From: JAATFY01 sp049276515 | Lineage (GTDB): Bacteria; Pseudomonadota; Alphaproteobacteria; UBA9219 | DNA length: 13,604 nt | Assembly (NCBI GenBank): GCA_049276515.1 | Contig: JBASWO010000080.1 | Coordinates: forward strand, 1-13,604 | Reading direction: 5' to 3' | Shown here: positions 1 to 6,882 of the stretch, one piece after another | How positions within the stretch are numbered: the first letter of the stretch is position 1 | Layout: the number at the start of each line of letters is the position of its first letter | Program-made: the position numbers and the translations under genes | The notes under the pieces: generated by a model | What the model was told of the DNA's origin: nothing | Databases searched by the model: none | What the model saw: the letters and a program-made list of their open reading frames with translations, nothing else

Positions 1-378
1 GCCTATAACATCATCTAAAGTGCCCCGATAAATCGGGATACGGCTATGCACAGTGGTTGCCATCATATCGACCAATTCTTTGAGCGGCATCGAGACATCA
101 GCGGCGACAATATCAGCACGCGGGACCATGCAATCGATGATCTTGCACTCACGCAACTTCATAATATTACCGAGAAGCATTTGTTCGGCTGGTGAAATAC
201 CAGATTCCGATAAAGGCTCTTCGATTAATTCCTCAACGACTTCACGCAGAACTTCTGCATCGGGCGGCGGACGCACCAATGTATGCAGCACATGCCAAAG
301 TTTTAGCCACCAACTTCGCGGCTCTTCGCCGATAGGTTCCGGTGATGGGGGTGTTACAGATAAAGCGGGATCGTTCAT
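1..378 (-). CDS. corC: CorC/HlyC-family CBS-domain protein, N-terminal part (runs off left edge)
   Basis: Reading from 378 to the left edge gives 126 open codons starting MNDPALSV. A low-complexity, acidic N-terminal region of about 60 residues is followed by the family's entry into the first CBS domain: EQMLLGNIMKL, then CMVPRADIVAAD, then HSRIPIYRGTLDDVIG. In this family (CorC/YbeX/TlyC) the paired CBS domains and a C-terminal CorC_HlyC domain are linked to divalent-cation homeostasis or, in some species, to ribosome-related functions. Here the second CBS domain and the C-terminus lie outside the window. No membrane segment is visible in the part present, which fits the short cytosolic CorC form. 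Its ATG overlaps the ybeY stop as ATGA (375-378), so translation is probably coupled. Its position directly after ybeY matches the widespread ybeY-corC pairing. The family call is firm; the physiological role is inferred. Confidence 0.9.
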   Translation of the reverse strand, partial: MNDPALSVTPPSPEPIGEEPRSWWLKLWHVLHTLVRPPPDAEVLREVVEELIEEPLSESGISPAEQMLLGNIMKLRECKIIDCMVPRADIVAADVSMPLKELVDMMATTVHSRIPIYRGTLDDVIG

Positions 379-932
379 GTCTTTGTGCGTTGTCTTGGCA
401 CCCTGTTGCGCTTTGACGTCCTTGATCTAGCCGGGACGGCCACAGCAATTTTATAAGGATCGGGCAAACCCAGTTTGCTCATAATCCTTCTTTCTAAACG
501 TTCCATTTTCTCGGCTTCAGAATTGGACAAATGATCATAGCTGAAAAGATGCAAAAGACCATGAATCATTAGATGGATTAGGTGATTTATCAATATCTTG
601 TGGTCTTTTTTAGCTTCATCTACTACATATTGATATGAAATCGCGATATCCCCTAACTCGATACCCCCCCTTATTTTACCCATTTTCGTGAGCTGAGCGG
701 GCGTGAATTGTGGAAAAGAGAGGACATTGGTGGGCTTATCGAAGCCACGAAAATCTCGGTTCAAGCGACGAATTGCAGCATCACTTGTGAGAAGCAGATT
801 AACTTTGCAGGGATGCTGAAATTTTTTAGGCAAATGTTTGAGCGTTAAAGCGGCAGCTTTATTCAGCCGCTCCGATAGATGAGGAATTTTTTTCCAGCCC
901 TGTGTAGCAATTGAAATTTCAAGCAGCTTCAA
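375..932 (-). CDS. ybeY: Endoribonuclease YbeY (rRNA maturation factor)
   Basis: The 185-residue product carries the YbeY metal site, H-x3-H-x5-H, at His124, His128 and His134 within HGLLHLFSYDH. The usual glycine before YDH is a serine here. The upstream signature LNRDFRGFDKPTNVLSFP (about 57-74) is also present. YbeY is a cytosolic single-strand endoribonuclease used in 16S rRNA 3'-end processing and 70S quality control. The C-terminus from about residue 160 is a basic, low-complexity tail (ARSRTSKRNRVPRQRTKT) beyond the catalytic fold. The start is TTG at 932, inside the last codons of miaB (14-base overlap). An AGG lies 8 bases upstream and there is no ATG nearby, so I accept the TTG. The stop overlaps the corC ATG. 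In most alphaproteobacteria phoH/ybeZ sits between miaB and ybeY; it is absent here. Confidence 0.95.
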   Translation of the reverse strand: MKLLEISIATQGWKKIPHLSERLNKAAALTLKHLPKKFQHPCKVNLLLTSDAAIRRLNRDFRGFDKPTNVLSFPQFTPAQLTKMGKIRGGIELGDIAISYQYVVDEAKKDHKILINHLIHLMIHGLLHLFSYDHLSNSEAEKMERLERRIMSKLGLPDPYKIAVAVPARSRTSKRNRVPRQRTKT

Positions 933-2271
933 GCAACTGACCTGTCAAACTATTCATACCGATGCTGGTTACATTAACGGTCATTTCTTGACCAATCAAT
1001 CGCTTCGGTCCCTGCACATGAACGGCCTGCATATAAGCCGTTCGACCATGCAACTGACCTTCATAACGGCCTGCGCGATCGAGAAGCACCGGCAAGCTTT
1101 GTCCTATCATGCGCTGATTAAACTGCTCTTGTTGCTCACGCACCAACTGCTGAATTTCTTGAAGACGTGCATCTTTGATATTCTCAGGAACTTGGTTGGG
1201 CATAACAGCTGCAGGTGTGCCGGGCCGAATGCTGTATTTGAATGTATAGGCTTGAGCGAAACCAATATCCTTCACCAACTGCATTGATGCTTTATGGTCA
1301 TCATTGCTTTCGCCAGGAAAACCAATAATAAAATCAGATGAAACAGCAATATCTGGCTTCACATCACGCAGTCTATCAATAATACGGCGATAATGATCTG
1401 CTGTATGCTTACGGTTCATAGCGTCTAGAATTGCATCTGATCCACTTTGCACAGGCAGATGCAAAAACGGCATCAATTGCGGAATATCCCGGTGGGCATT
1501 GATCAAATCATCATCCATATCGCGTGGATGTGAGGTCATATAACGCAGGCGCTTAAGACCATTGATCTCAGCGAGACGATGGAACAAGCGAGCTAAGCTC
1601 CAGGTTTTTCCATCAGGCCCTTCCCCATGAAAAGCATTTACATTTTGGCCCAAAAGCGTGATTTCAAAGGCTCCGTTTTTGACCAAGCGTTCGGCTTCAT
1701 CGATTAAACTTTGGACGGAGCGCGAATATTCAGCACCCCGCGTATAAGGCACGACACAGAATGTGCAAAACTTATCGCAGCCTTCTTGAATAGAGAGAAA
1801 TGCACTCACGCCGCTCGAGGCTTGTTCTTGTGGCAATAAATCAAATTTTGGCTCATCCGGAAATTCTGTATTTAGAACCAAACCAGCACCACGACTAACC
1901 CGTGCAATCATCTCAGGCAATTGATGATAGGTTTGCGGTCCAAAGACCATATCCACATAAGGGGCACGTCTTTGAATTTCTGCGCCTTCGGCTTGCGCCA
2001 CACAGCCTGCAACAGCCACCATCATGCGGCCACCCTGCTCTGCCTTTGCTTCTTGATGTGATTTGAGGCGACCTAATTCGGAAAAGAGTTTTTCAGTAGC
2101 CTTTTCACGAATGTGACAGGTGTTGAAAATAACCAGGTCAGCATCTGTAACATCTTCTGTTGTCTTATAACCAAGCGGCGCTACGACATCGGCCATACGT
2201 GCCGAGTCATAAACATTCATCTGGCAACCCCAGGTTTTTATAAATAATTTCTTCTGCATCATGGCCGTCAC
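919..2271 (-). CDS. miaB: tRNA-2-methylthio-N6-isopentenyladenosine-37 synthase MiaB
   Basis: MiaB is a radical-SAM methylthiotransferase that converts i6A37 to ms2i6A37 in tRNAs reading UNN codons. The 450-residue product shows the full architecture. The N-terminal MTTase domain has three cluster cysteines, Cys16 (WGCQMN), Cys52 (NTCHIREKATEKLF) and Cys90 (AGCVAQ). The radical-SAM CxxxCxxC is at Cys165, Cys169 and Cys172 (CDKFCTFCVVPYTRG). A C-terminal TRAM region follows (about 375-445: GRYEGQLHGRTAYMQAV). NTCHIREKA, and not a RimO-type sequence, supports MiaB. The start used is GTG at 2271, directly after the plsC-like stop (TAA then GTG). Tandem ATGs at 2262 and 2259 are alternatives that would drop 3 or 4 residues; no strong ribosome binding site decides between them. 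The 3' end overlaps ybeY. Confidence 0.96.
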   Translation of the reverse strand: MTAMMQKKLFIKTWGCQMNVYDSARMADVVAPLGYKTTEDVTDADLVIFNTCHIREKATEKLFSELGRLKSHQEAKAEQGGRMMVAVAGCVAQAEGAEIQRRAPYVDMVFGPQTYHQLPEMIARVSRGAGLVLNTEFPDEPKFDLLPQEQASSGVSAFLSIQEGCDKFCTFCVVPYTRGAEYSRSVQSLIDEAERLVKNGAFEITLLGQNVNAFHGEGPDGKTWSLARLFHRLAEINGLKRLRYMTSHPRDMDDDLINAHRDIPQLMPFLHLPVQSGSDAILDAMNRKHTADHYRRIIDRLRDVKPDIAVSSDFIIGFPGESNDDHKASMQLVKDIGFAQAYTFKYSIRPGTPAAVMPNQVPENIKDARLQEIQQLVREQQEQFNQRMIGQSLPVLLDRAGRYEGQLHGRTAYMQAVHVQGPKRLIGQEMTVNVTSIGMNSLTGQLLEAA

Positions 2272-3168
2272 TTAGGGCTCGCTCTCAATTTTATCATGGT
2301 GCGACGGCAACAGCTTTGGCGTCGCATCGACAGAAATACCCCGCCCCGTCAGGGATTGTTCAATGCCACGAGCCACCTGCTTTTGGCAATAACTGGCTAA
2401 TACCTTACGATTAGGGAAATCAGAGGCCTCAACCGGAGGATGGAAAATGACATCAACCGTGTAATGGCCTGATTTAAAGACACGCCATAAATGGCGCGCA
2501 AAAGTCATATCACCAAACCAAGCATACATAGGTCGTAAAGCGCGTGTGATGGGCATGCCATCCAGCTCACTACAAATAATGGTGACGGGCTGCACAGGTA
2601 CTTCACGTTTTTCGACGATACTAAAGAGCGTGCTACGGAAAGGCAGGACTTCCATACCATCTGATGATGTGCCTTCTGGGAAAACAATCAGGCTCTCACC
2701 CTTGTCTAAATGTTCGCCCAACATATCACGATGTTCTTCGGCACGTGTAGAGCGGCGCTCAACAAAAACCGTTCTTTGCCGGTCACACAAAAAACCAATG
2801 ATCGGCCAATCACGCACATCAGCCTTTGCAACAAATGAACCTGGAATAAGCGAGCCCAAAATAGGAATATCAAGATAGGAGGAATGATTGGAGACAAACA
2901 AAGCTGGCGTTGTCTTCGTCATCGTACCATGCACACGGATTTTGAAAGCCATGCCCTTTAAGACGATGCGATAGAAAATTTGTGCTACGAAAAAAATGCT
3001 TTGTGGTTTGAGATAACGGTAACTGAATTGCGCAATCCATAAGAGGAACATCAATGTAAAGAACATGGCAACGCGCATCACCCCCAAAAGGGTTGCGCTT
3101 GAGATTATTCCTGGTAATGCGGGCGTCTTCATGCGGGGATTTGTGACATAAAAAGAAGGCGGCGTCAC
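2272..3168 (-). CDS. PlsC-family 1-acyl-glycerol-3-phosphate / lyso-ornithine-lipid acyltransferase
   Basis: This 298-residue protein has a hydrophobic N-terminal segment at about 28-50 (membrane anchor). It carries the acyltransferase motifs NHSSYLD (94-100; the catalytic HX4D is His95/Asp100) and FPEGTSSDG (163-171), the latter being the acceptor-binding motif. PlsC-family enzymes esterify a fatty acyl chain onto lysophosphatidate or, in the OlsA branch, onto lyso-ornithine lipid at the inner membrane. The gene lies 12 bases downstream of an OlsB-like N-acyltransferase. That pairing makes O-acylation of lyso-ornithine lipid (OlsA role) plausible, but sequence alone does not exclude a general PlsC. 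The start chosen is GTG at 3168, with a GGCGG stretch shortly upstream. An ATG at 3132 would remove 12 residues but has no ribosome binding site. The stop abuts miaB. Confidence 0.88.
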   Translation of the reverse strand: MTPPSFYVTNPRMKTPALPGIISSATLLGVMRVAMFFTLMFLLWIAQFSYRYLKPQSIFFVAQIFYRIVLKGMAFKIRVHGTMTKTTPALFVSNHSSYLDIPILGSLIPGSFVAKADVRDWPIIGFLCDRQRTVFVERRSTRAEEHRDMLGEHLDKGESLIVFPEGTSSDGMEVLPFRSTLFSIVEKREVPVQPVTIICSELDGMPITRALRPMYAWFGDMTFARHLWRVFKSGHYTVDVIFHPPVEASDFPNRKVLASYCQKQVARGIEQSLTGRGISVDATPKLLPSHHDKIESEP

Positions 3169-3180
3169 CTACCGCCGTAC

Positions 3181-4050
3181 TTATTCGACAGGAAGGACGA
3201 TGTCCTTATCATTGCCATGACTACGCTCGTAATGCTTGATATAGCGACGCGTAATCAGATCGGTCTTGACGATGATAAAGACGTCAACACTGTTCCATTG
3301 ATTATCGATAACAGCACCATCACCAACAAAGCCACCTACACGAATATAGCCTTTAATCAGAGGTGGAAGGCTGTTGGCACCGGTCCTGGGATCTAATTTC
3401 ATGCCATCAAAAGCAGCATTGGGGTCAAAAGCTTCGCTCGGCAACATCTTCATATTGACGTAGCGCTCAGGCAAAGCCTTGGCGCGCAGACCGGGAGGGG
3501 CCAAATGATGGTGATAGAGATAGGAGAGAGGTACCGCATGAGCCGACGGATCATTTCCTGGCAAGCTGGCACAACCAAACATCAACCGTACATCATATTT
3601 GAAAACATAGGCTGTGAGACCTTTCCATAAGGTCTGCATGGTTTGGCCCGTGCGATATTCAGCATCGATACAAGAACGGCCCAATTCCAAAATTTCGCCT
3701 GGGTAATCCAACAAAGGCGTGATGTCATATTCACAAGTTGAATAAAAGCCTCCACATTTCTGGGCGGCTTCGCGACGGATCAGACGATACGTGCCAATAA
3801 CTTTATTTTTATCTTTGCGAGCATGATCGATAACTAAAAGGTGATCACAATGCTCATCATATTGATCAAAGTCGCGTTTGCGGGCGGCCATTTCGGATGA
3901 AGGTACAGCGCCCATTTCTTCGTAAAAAACGTGGTAACGCAAAGCTTGAGCCGCATCGATTTCTTCCGGCGTCTCTGCCAGGCGCACTTCAAGGCTGCCG
4001 TTACGTAGTTCAGCGTCTTTCAACGCATCTACCGAAGTTACATTTGTCAT
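3181..4050 (-). CDS. olsB: GNAT-family N-acyltransferase, OlsB-like (ornithine lipid synthesis)
   Basis: The 289-residue product matches the OlsB/hemolysin-like acyl-ACP-dependent N-acyltransferase pattern: LRYHVFYEEMGA (38-49), DEHCDHLLVID (65-75), VIGTYRLIRR (84-93), EILELGRSCI (119-128), then LWKGLTAYV (141-149). OlsB transfers a 3-hydroxyacyl group from ACP to the alpha-amino group of ornithine, giving lyso-ornithine lipid, a phosphorus-free membrane lipid. The neighbouring PlsC-like gene would complete the second acylation. Start is ATG at 4050; no clear Shine-Dalgarno is seen upstream. The transcription unit probably begins here, because a terminator (4231-4262) separates it from mlaC and 235 bases of non-coding DNA intervene. 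I see no convincing Pho-box (CTGTCAT repeats), so phosphate control is not supported by the sequence. Some members of this family use other amine acceptors. Confidence 0.85.
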   Translation of the reverse strand: MTNVTSVDALKDAELRNGSLEVRLAETPEEIDAAQALRYHVFYEEMGAVPSSEMAARKRDFDQYDEHCDHLLVIDHARKDKNKVIGTYRLIRREAAQKCGGFYSTCEYDITPLLDYPGEILELGRSCIDAEYRTGQTMQTLWKGLTAYVFKYDVRLMFGCASLPGNDPSAHAVPLSYLYHHHLAPPGLRAKALPERYVNMKMLPSEAFDPNAAFDGMKLDPRTGANSLPPLIKGYIRVGGFVGDGAVIDNQWNSVDVFIIVKTDLITRRYIKHYERSHGNDKDIVLPVE

Positions 4051-4285
4051 GAATTCGCTATTCTGTTTTGGTTGATATAAGGCTAACCCATTTAGTCTTG
4101 AAAAAAGCCTCTCTCAAAACGCAATCAACATAGTGTTTTTTACCATAGAGGGGCACAGAGATTCCACCTAAAGCGGCAGATGAATAGTTTCAATGTCTTG
4201 GCTCAAATTGAAATAAAAGCCTTTAACATCAAATAAATAGGGGCAGGAATGACCCTGCCCCTAAGAATAGTTTTATGAAAGCTCC
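4051..4285. other. Intergenic region upstream of olsB, with nested inverted repeat
   Basis: This 235-base A+T-rich gap separates mlaC from olsB. It contains the mlaC terminator (4231-4262) and a 7-base perfect inverted repeat: TTTCAAT at 4188-4194 and ATTGAAA at 4207-4213. The 12-base spacer itself holds TTG-GCT-CAA. No sigma-70 promoter of convincing quality was found for olsB. One weak minus-strand candidate, TTGAGA-17-TAAATG nearer the gene, matches only 3 of 6 at the -10. No open reading frame with coding character is present. Confidence 0.5.
4231..4262 (-). terminator. Rho-independent terminator of mlaC
   Basis: A 9-base perfect stem (4239-4247 AGGGGCAGG with 4254-4262 CCTGCCCCT) closes a 6-base loop. 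On the minus strand the stem is followed by ATTTATTT (4238-4231). It begins 24 bases past the mlaC stop, so it should end mlaC transcripts and isolate the olsB operon. The T tract is interrupted, so termination may be incomplete. Confidence 0.8.
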
Positions 4286-4951
4286 TTAGCCTGGCTGATT
4301 ATTGCCCTGAACTTGCTGACGCATAAGGTTCAGGAGACCATCAATCTGACCGCCATTGCTTTGGATAACAGCAGCATATTCTTGACGCTGTGTAACGCTA
4401 AGGCTGACGCCTTCAACAACCACATCGATCACACCAAGCTTGCCGTTCTTCTGACGTACGCGCCAATCAATAGCTGTTGGTTGTGATCCATCAGGATGCG
4501 TGATTTCACTGTTAACAATAAAATCTTTATCGCTTTCGGCACGTGAGCTCGTGACCTTAAAGCCTTCACCCGTATAAAGCGTCAAGCGATCGCCATAGGT
4601 TTTGATGACCAGCGCTTCAAACAGCTTCATATATTCTTGTTGTTGCGCTGGTGTTGCGGCATTCCACGTACGGCCAATCACAAAACGACCAATGGTCGCC
4701 AGATCAAACGAATCTTGCAGGATGTTACGAAACTTATCATTGCGCTGAGCCTGCGAAACATTTTTATCAGCAATCGCCTTGATGGCGCGATCACCTAAGC
4801 TTTGAATGAATTTACCTGCGGCACTTTTGTTGCCTTGGTCTGCAGCAGGTGCTGCATTTTCATCTTGGGCAAGAGTTGGGGTCGAAATAAACGCTACACC
4901 CGCAACAAGCAAAGCAAGGGCCAAAACAACCGAACGTAACGAGAAACGCAT
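4286..4951 (-). CDS. mlaC: MlaC/Ttg2D-family periplasmic phospholipid-binding protein
   Basis: The 221-residue product begins with a signal peptide: basic MRFSLR, hydrophobic core 7-23, probable cleavage TLA|Q after residue 28. An MlaC-family domain follows, with NDKFRNILQDSFDLATIGRFVIGRTWN (about 71-97) and, later, YGDRLTLYTGEGFKV and VVEGVSLSVTQRQEY. MlaC ferries phospholipids across the periplasm between the outer-membrane MlaA complex and the inner-membrane MlaFEDB ABC transporter. None of those partners is in this window, so the gene stands alone here. A strong ribosome binding site (GGGGGAG, 3 bases before ATG) fixes the start at 4951. A plausible promoter lies at 5000-5027 and a clear terminator at 4231-4262, so it is probably monocistronic. 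A related lipid or hopanoid shuttle role is possible, but the family is clear. Confidence 0.92.
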   Translation of the reverse strand: MRFSLRSVVLALALLVAGVAFISTPTLAQDENAAPAADQGNKSAAGKFIQSLGDRAIKAIADKNVSQAQRNDKFRNILQDSFDLATIGRFVIGRTWNAATPAQQQEYMKLFEALVIKTYGDRLTLYTGEGFKVTSSRAESDKDFIVNSEITHPDGSQPTAIDWRVRQKNGKLGVIDVVVEGVSLSVTQRQEYAAVIQSNGGQIDGLLNLMRQQVQGNNQPG

Positions 4952-4999
4952 CTACTCCCCCAATCGAAAGCCAGGTCGTGGAATCGACCCAGTGCCAAG

Positions 5000-5027
5000 T
5001 TTATAACCGGGAAAAATGGCAAAACAA
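5000..5027 (-). promoter_or_regulatory. Candidate sigma-70-type promoter for mlaC
   Basis: On the minus strand, TTGTTT (5022-5027) and TATAAA (5000-5005) are spaced by 16 bases, about 49 bases before the mlaC ATG. The -10 matches consensus at 5 of 6 positions and the -35 is weak. A short hairpin (GGTCG at 4974-4978 with CGACC at 4985-4989) would lie in the resulting leader. This is pattern matching only. Confidence 0.4.
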
Positions 5028-5160
5028 AGTGGGAATAAAGGCACCCCCTTTGTGGAAAGGCGCTGTTGGAAGGTAGGTAAATCCCCTTCTCAGGCAAGCC
5101 TAGGGCCTCTGCCAAGCCATTGACGGCCTTATTTCGCCATGCTCTTTTCTTCTCAGTCGC

Positions 5161-5182
5161 AAACGGCCCGGTCGGGTCGTTT
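5161..5182. repeat. 22-base near-perfect inverted repeat upstream of the His/Lys-rich gene
   Basis: AAACGGCCCG (5161-5170), GT, then CGGGTCGTTT (5173-5182) form a two-fold symmetric element. The only mismatch would be a G-U pair in RNA. It ends 24 bases before the ATG at 5207 and just ahead of the ribosome binding site. It could be a dimeric-regulator operator or a leader hairpin next to the ribosome binding site. No run of T follows it, so it is not a classical terminator. Confidence 0.6.
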
Positions 5183-5206
5183 AACATCATGGAAAGGACC
5201 AGTACA

Positions 5207-5473
5207 ATGCGTTCGATTAAACTTCTTGTTGCAGCCGCTGCAGTAGCCGCCCTTCTTTCGGGCCCCGTTTACGCTGTTGAAGATGCAATGTCAGGCGCGG
5301 CGCCTGTTGCTGCCACAGAAACAATGAAGCCTGCTCCAAAACATCAGAAAAATCATGCTGCCAAAAAGCACCATGCGAAGAAGCATCACCATGCCAAACA
5401 CCAACATGGCAAAAAAGAAGCTGGTGCGACACCAGCCGTAGCACCTGCTCCAGAAGCAGCTCCAGCTCAATAA
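5207..5473 (+). CDS. Small secreted His/Lys-rich protein, function unknown (Asr-like composition)
   Basis: The 88-residue product starts MRSIKLLVAAAAVAALL, a clear Sec signal peptide with likely cleavage after VYA (residue 23). The mature part has a short neutral stretch, then a strongly basic His/Lys-rich segment at 41-70 with nine histidines (for example KKHHAKKHHHAKHQH), then an Ala/Pro tail (72-88). I see no enzymatic motif. The composition recalls acid-shock (Asr-type) periplasmic proteins and metal-binding His-rich proteins, but this is compositional resemblance and not family assignment. The ATG at 5207 is chosen because AAAGGA precedes it by 8 bases and the signal peptide begins there. 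The same frame stays open upstream to 5120, but that part does not look coding. The gene is divergent from mlaC, preceded by a near-palindrome, and followed by a strong terminator. Confidence 0.75.
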   Translation: MRSIKLLVAAAAVAALLSGPVYAVEDAMSGAAPVAATETMKPAPKHQKNHAAKKHHAKKHHHAKHQHGKKEAGATPAVAPAPEAAPAQ

Positions 5474-5490
5474 TCAAAGATCAGAATAGA

Positions 5491-5525
5491 AAACCGCCGC
5501 CAAGCAATTGTGCGGCGGTTTTTTT
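5491..5525 (+). terminator. Strong intrinsic terminator, shared by convergent genes
   Basis: A 10-base perfect stem (5491-5500 AAACCGCCGC with 5512-5521 GCGGCGGTTT) has an 11-base loop and is followed by more T residues (to 5525) on the plus strand. It ends the His/Lys-rich gene, 17 bases after its stop. On the minus strand the same hairpin directly follows the folC stop (5524-5526) and is trailed by GGTTTTCTATTCT, so it may also terminate accD-folC. Confidence 0.88.
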
Positions 5526-6882
5526 ATGCCTCGATGTCCGAGCCATTCTCACGCAAGACTTGGCCGGCGAGATAAAGGGAACCCGTTATTAAGAGGCGTC
5601 GATTGGCTTTCGACAAAAGCGTGATCGCTTCTTGAAGAGAGTCAGCCGTAACAACATTGTGGATATCACAAGCGCGCGCTTCGATTGCTAAATCCTGAGA
5701 GGAAAAACTTTGCGGTTCATCAGCAATCGCAACTGTACATAAACTTGAAATGTAGGGACGAAGCGGCGCCAAAAATTCACAGGGGAGCTTTGTTGTCAGC
5801 ATTCCCAAAATGATATGAAGTTCGTGTCCATCTTGATCACGCCAAAGTTTTGCTTGTTCTGCCAAAACTGATCCCGCGGAATCATTATGACCACCATCCA
5901 ACCACAACTCTACCTGAGCGGGGAGAAGCTCTGCCAATTGGCCGTTTTCAATCTTTTGCAAGCGCGCAGGCCATGTAGCTTTTTGCAAACCTTGCGCCAT
6001 GATCTCTTGACTAGGTGGTTTTGGTAAAACGGTTAAAGCAGCAAGCGCCAAACCTGCATTTTCTATCTGATGTTGTCCGATCAAAGATGGCAAAGGCATA
6101 TCGAAGATGTGCTCACCATACTTAAAGTGAAATCCTTTGGCCTTTGGTGTGATGTGCCAATCTTGTCCACCCGCAATAAGGGGTGCGCCAACCTTTAAGG
6201 CAACGTCACGCAAGGCATTAATGCTGTCACTCTCATATTGCGTCATCGTAAAGCAAGGTACATTTTGACGCATAATGCCTGCCTTCTCGCGTGCAATTTT
6301 ATCATGTGTATTGCCAAGATATTCTCGGTGATCAAAGGAAAGACGGGTAATTAATGTCGCCAAAGGTTTGGGCACGACATTTGTGGCATCAAGCCTGCCA
6401 CCTAAACCTGTTTCTAAAAGTGTAAAATCTGCTGGGGTTCGCGCAAAAGCAGCGAAAGCCGCTGCGGTTGAGGCTTCAAAATAACTCAGCGCTCCGGGGG
6501 GCGATGCGGCTTCACATTCGAGCAATAAATTTTTTAATGCATCCTCGCTGATCAGTTTCCCAGCAACACGAATGCGCTCATGAATACGCATAAGATGAGG
6601 AGATGTATAAACATGAACTTTATAACCAGCTGCCTCAAGGATAGATCTTAAAAAGGCACAGGTTGATCCTTTGCCGTTTGTACCTGCAACATGAAATACA
6701 GGAGGCAAATGCAAATGCGGATCACCTAGCTTACTGAGCAAATCCTTATAAGCCGGACGAAGACTTAAAGTAATGTCCTTGGCATGATCGCGCCGAAAGC
6801 CTTCGAGGATCTCTGTCGCTGTGCGATTTTGCGGCTTTGCAGGCGCGGCCACGTTAAATACGCTTTGCGCTCCGGGCACCAT
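5524..6882 (-). CDS. folC: Bifunctional folylpolyglutamate synthase / dihydrofolate synthase FolC
   Basis: FolC adds glutamate to dihydropteroate (making dihydrofolate) and extends polyglutamate tails on folates, using ATP in the cytosol. The 452-residue product shows the Mur-ligase-like ATP-grip AGTNGKGST (66-74), then ETGLGGRLDATN (157-168), SFDHREYLGNT (182-192), the conserved lysine in REKAGI (Lys200), and the C-terminal-domain motif LDGGHNDSAG in place of the common DPAHNP type. Length is normal for the alphaproteobacterial form. The ATG at 6882 lies inside accD (29-base overlap). No ribosome binding site is evident, which suggests coupled translation with accD. The accD-folC pair is a conserved arrangement. 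The first 20 or so residues are not conserved in the family and the true start could be slightly downstream. Confidence 0.96.
   Translation of the reverse strand: MVPGAQSVFNVAAPAKPQNRTATEILEGFRRDHAKDITLSLRPAYKDLLSKLGDPHLHLPPVFHVAGTNGKGSTCAFLRSILEAAGYKVHVYTSPHLMRIHERIRVAGKLISEDALKNLLLECEAASPPGALSYFEASTAAAFAAFARTPADFTLLETGLGGRLDATNVVPKPLATLITRLSFDHREYLGNTHDKIAREKAGIMRQNVPCFTMTQYESDSINALRDVALKVGAPLIAGGQDWHITPKAKGFHFKYGEHIFDMPLPSLIGQHQIENAGLALAALTVLPKPPSQEIMAQGLQKATWPARLQKIENGQLAELLPAQVELWLDGGHNDSAGSVLAEQAKLWRDQDGHELHIILGMLTTKLPCEFLAPLRPYISSLCTVAIADEPQSFSSQDLAIEARACDIHNVVTADSLQEAITLLSKANRRLLITGSLYLAGQVLRENGSDIEA

Noticed and set aside
664..670. Run of seven C within ybeY as a programmed slippage site
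   Set aside because: The reading frame is intact through it, and the Gly-Gly codons are conserved in position in the family, so no shift is needed.
988..1287. Plus-strand open frame opposite miaB
   Set aside because: It lies wholly antisense to conserved miaB sequence, has no family features and no convincing start signal; a shadow of miaB.
5120..5148. TTGACG-17-TCTTTT as a promoter for the His/Lys-rich gene
   Set aside because: The -35 is good but the -10 matches only 3 of 6, too weak to list as a feature.
5120..5206. Upstream in-frame extension of the His/Lys-rich gene (29 extra residues)
   Set aside because: It would bury the signal peptide, it contains the near-palindrome and the ribosome binding site for the ATG at 5207, and it has no ribosome binding site of its own.
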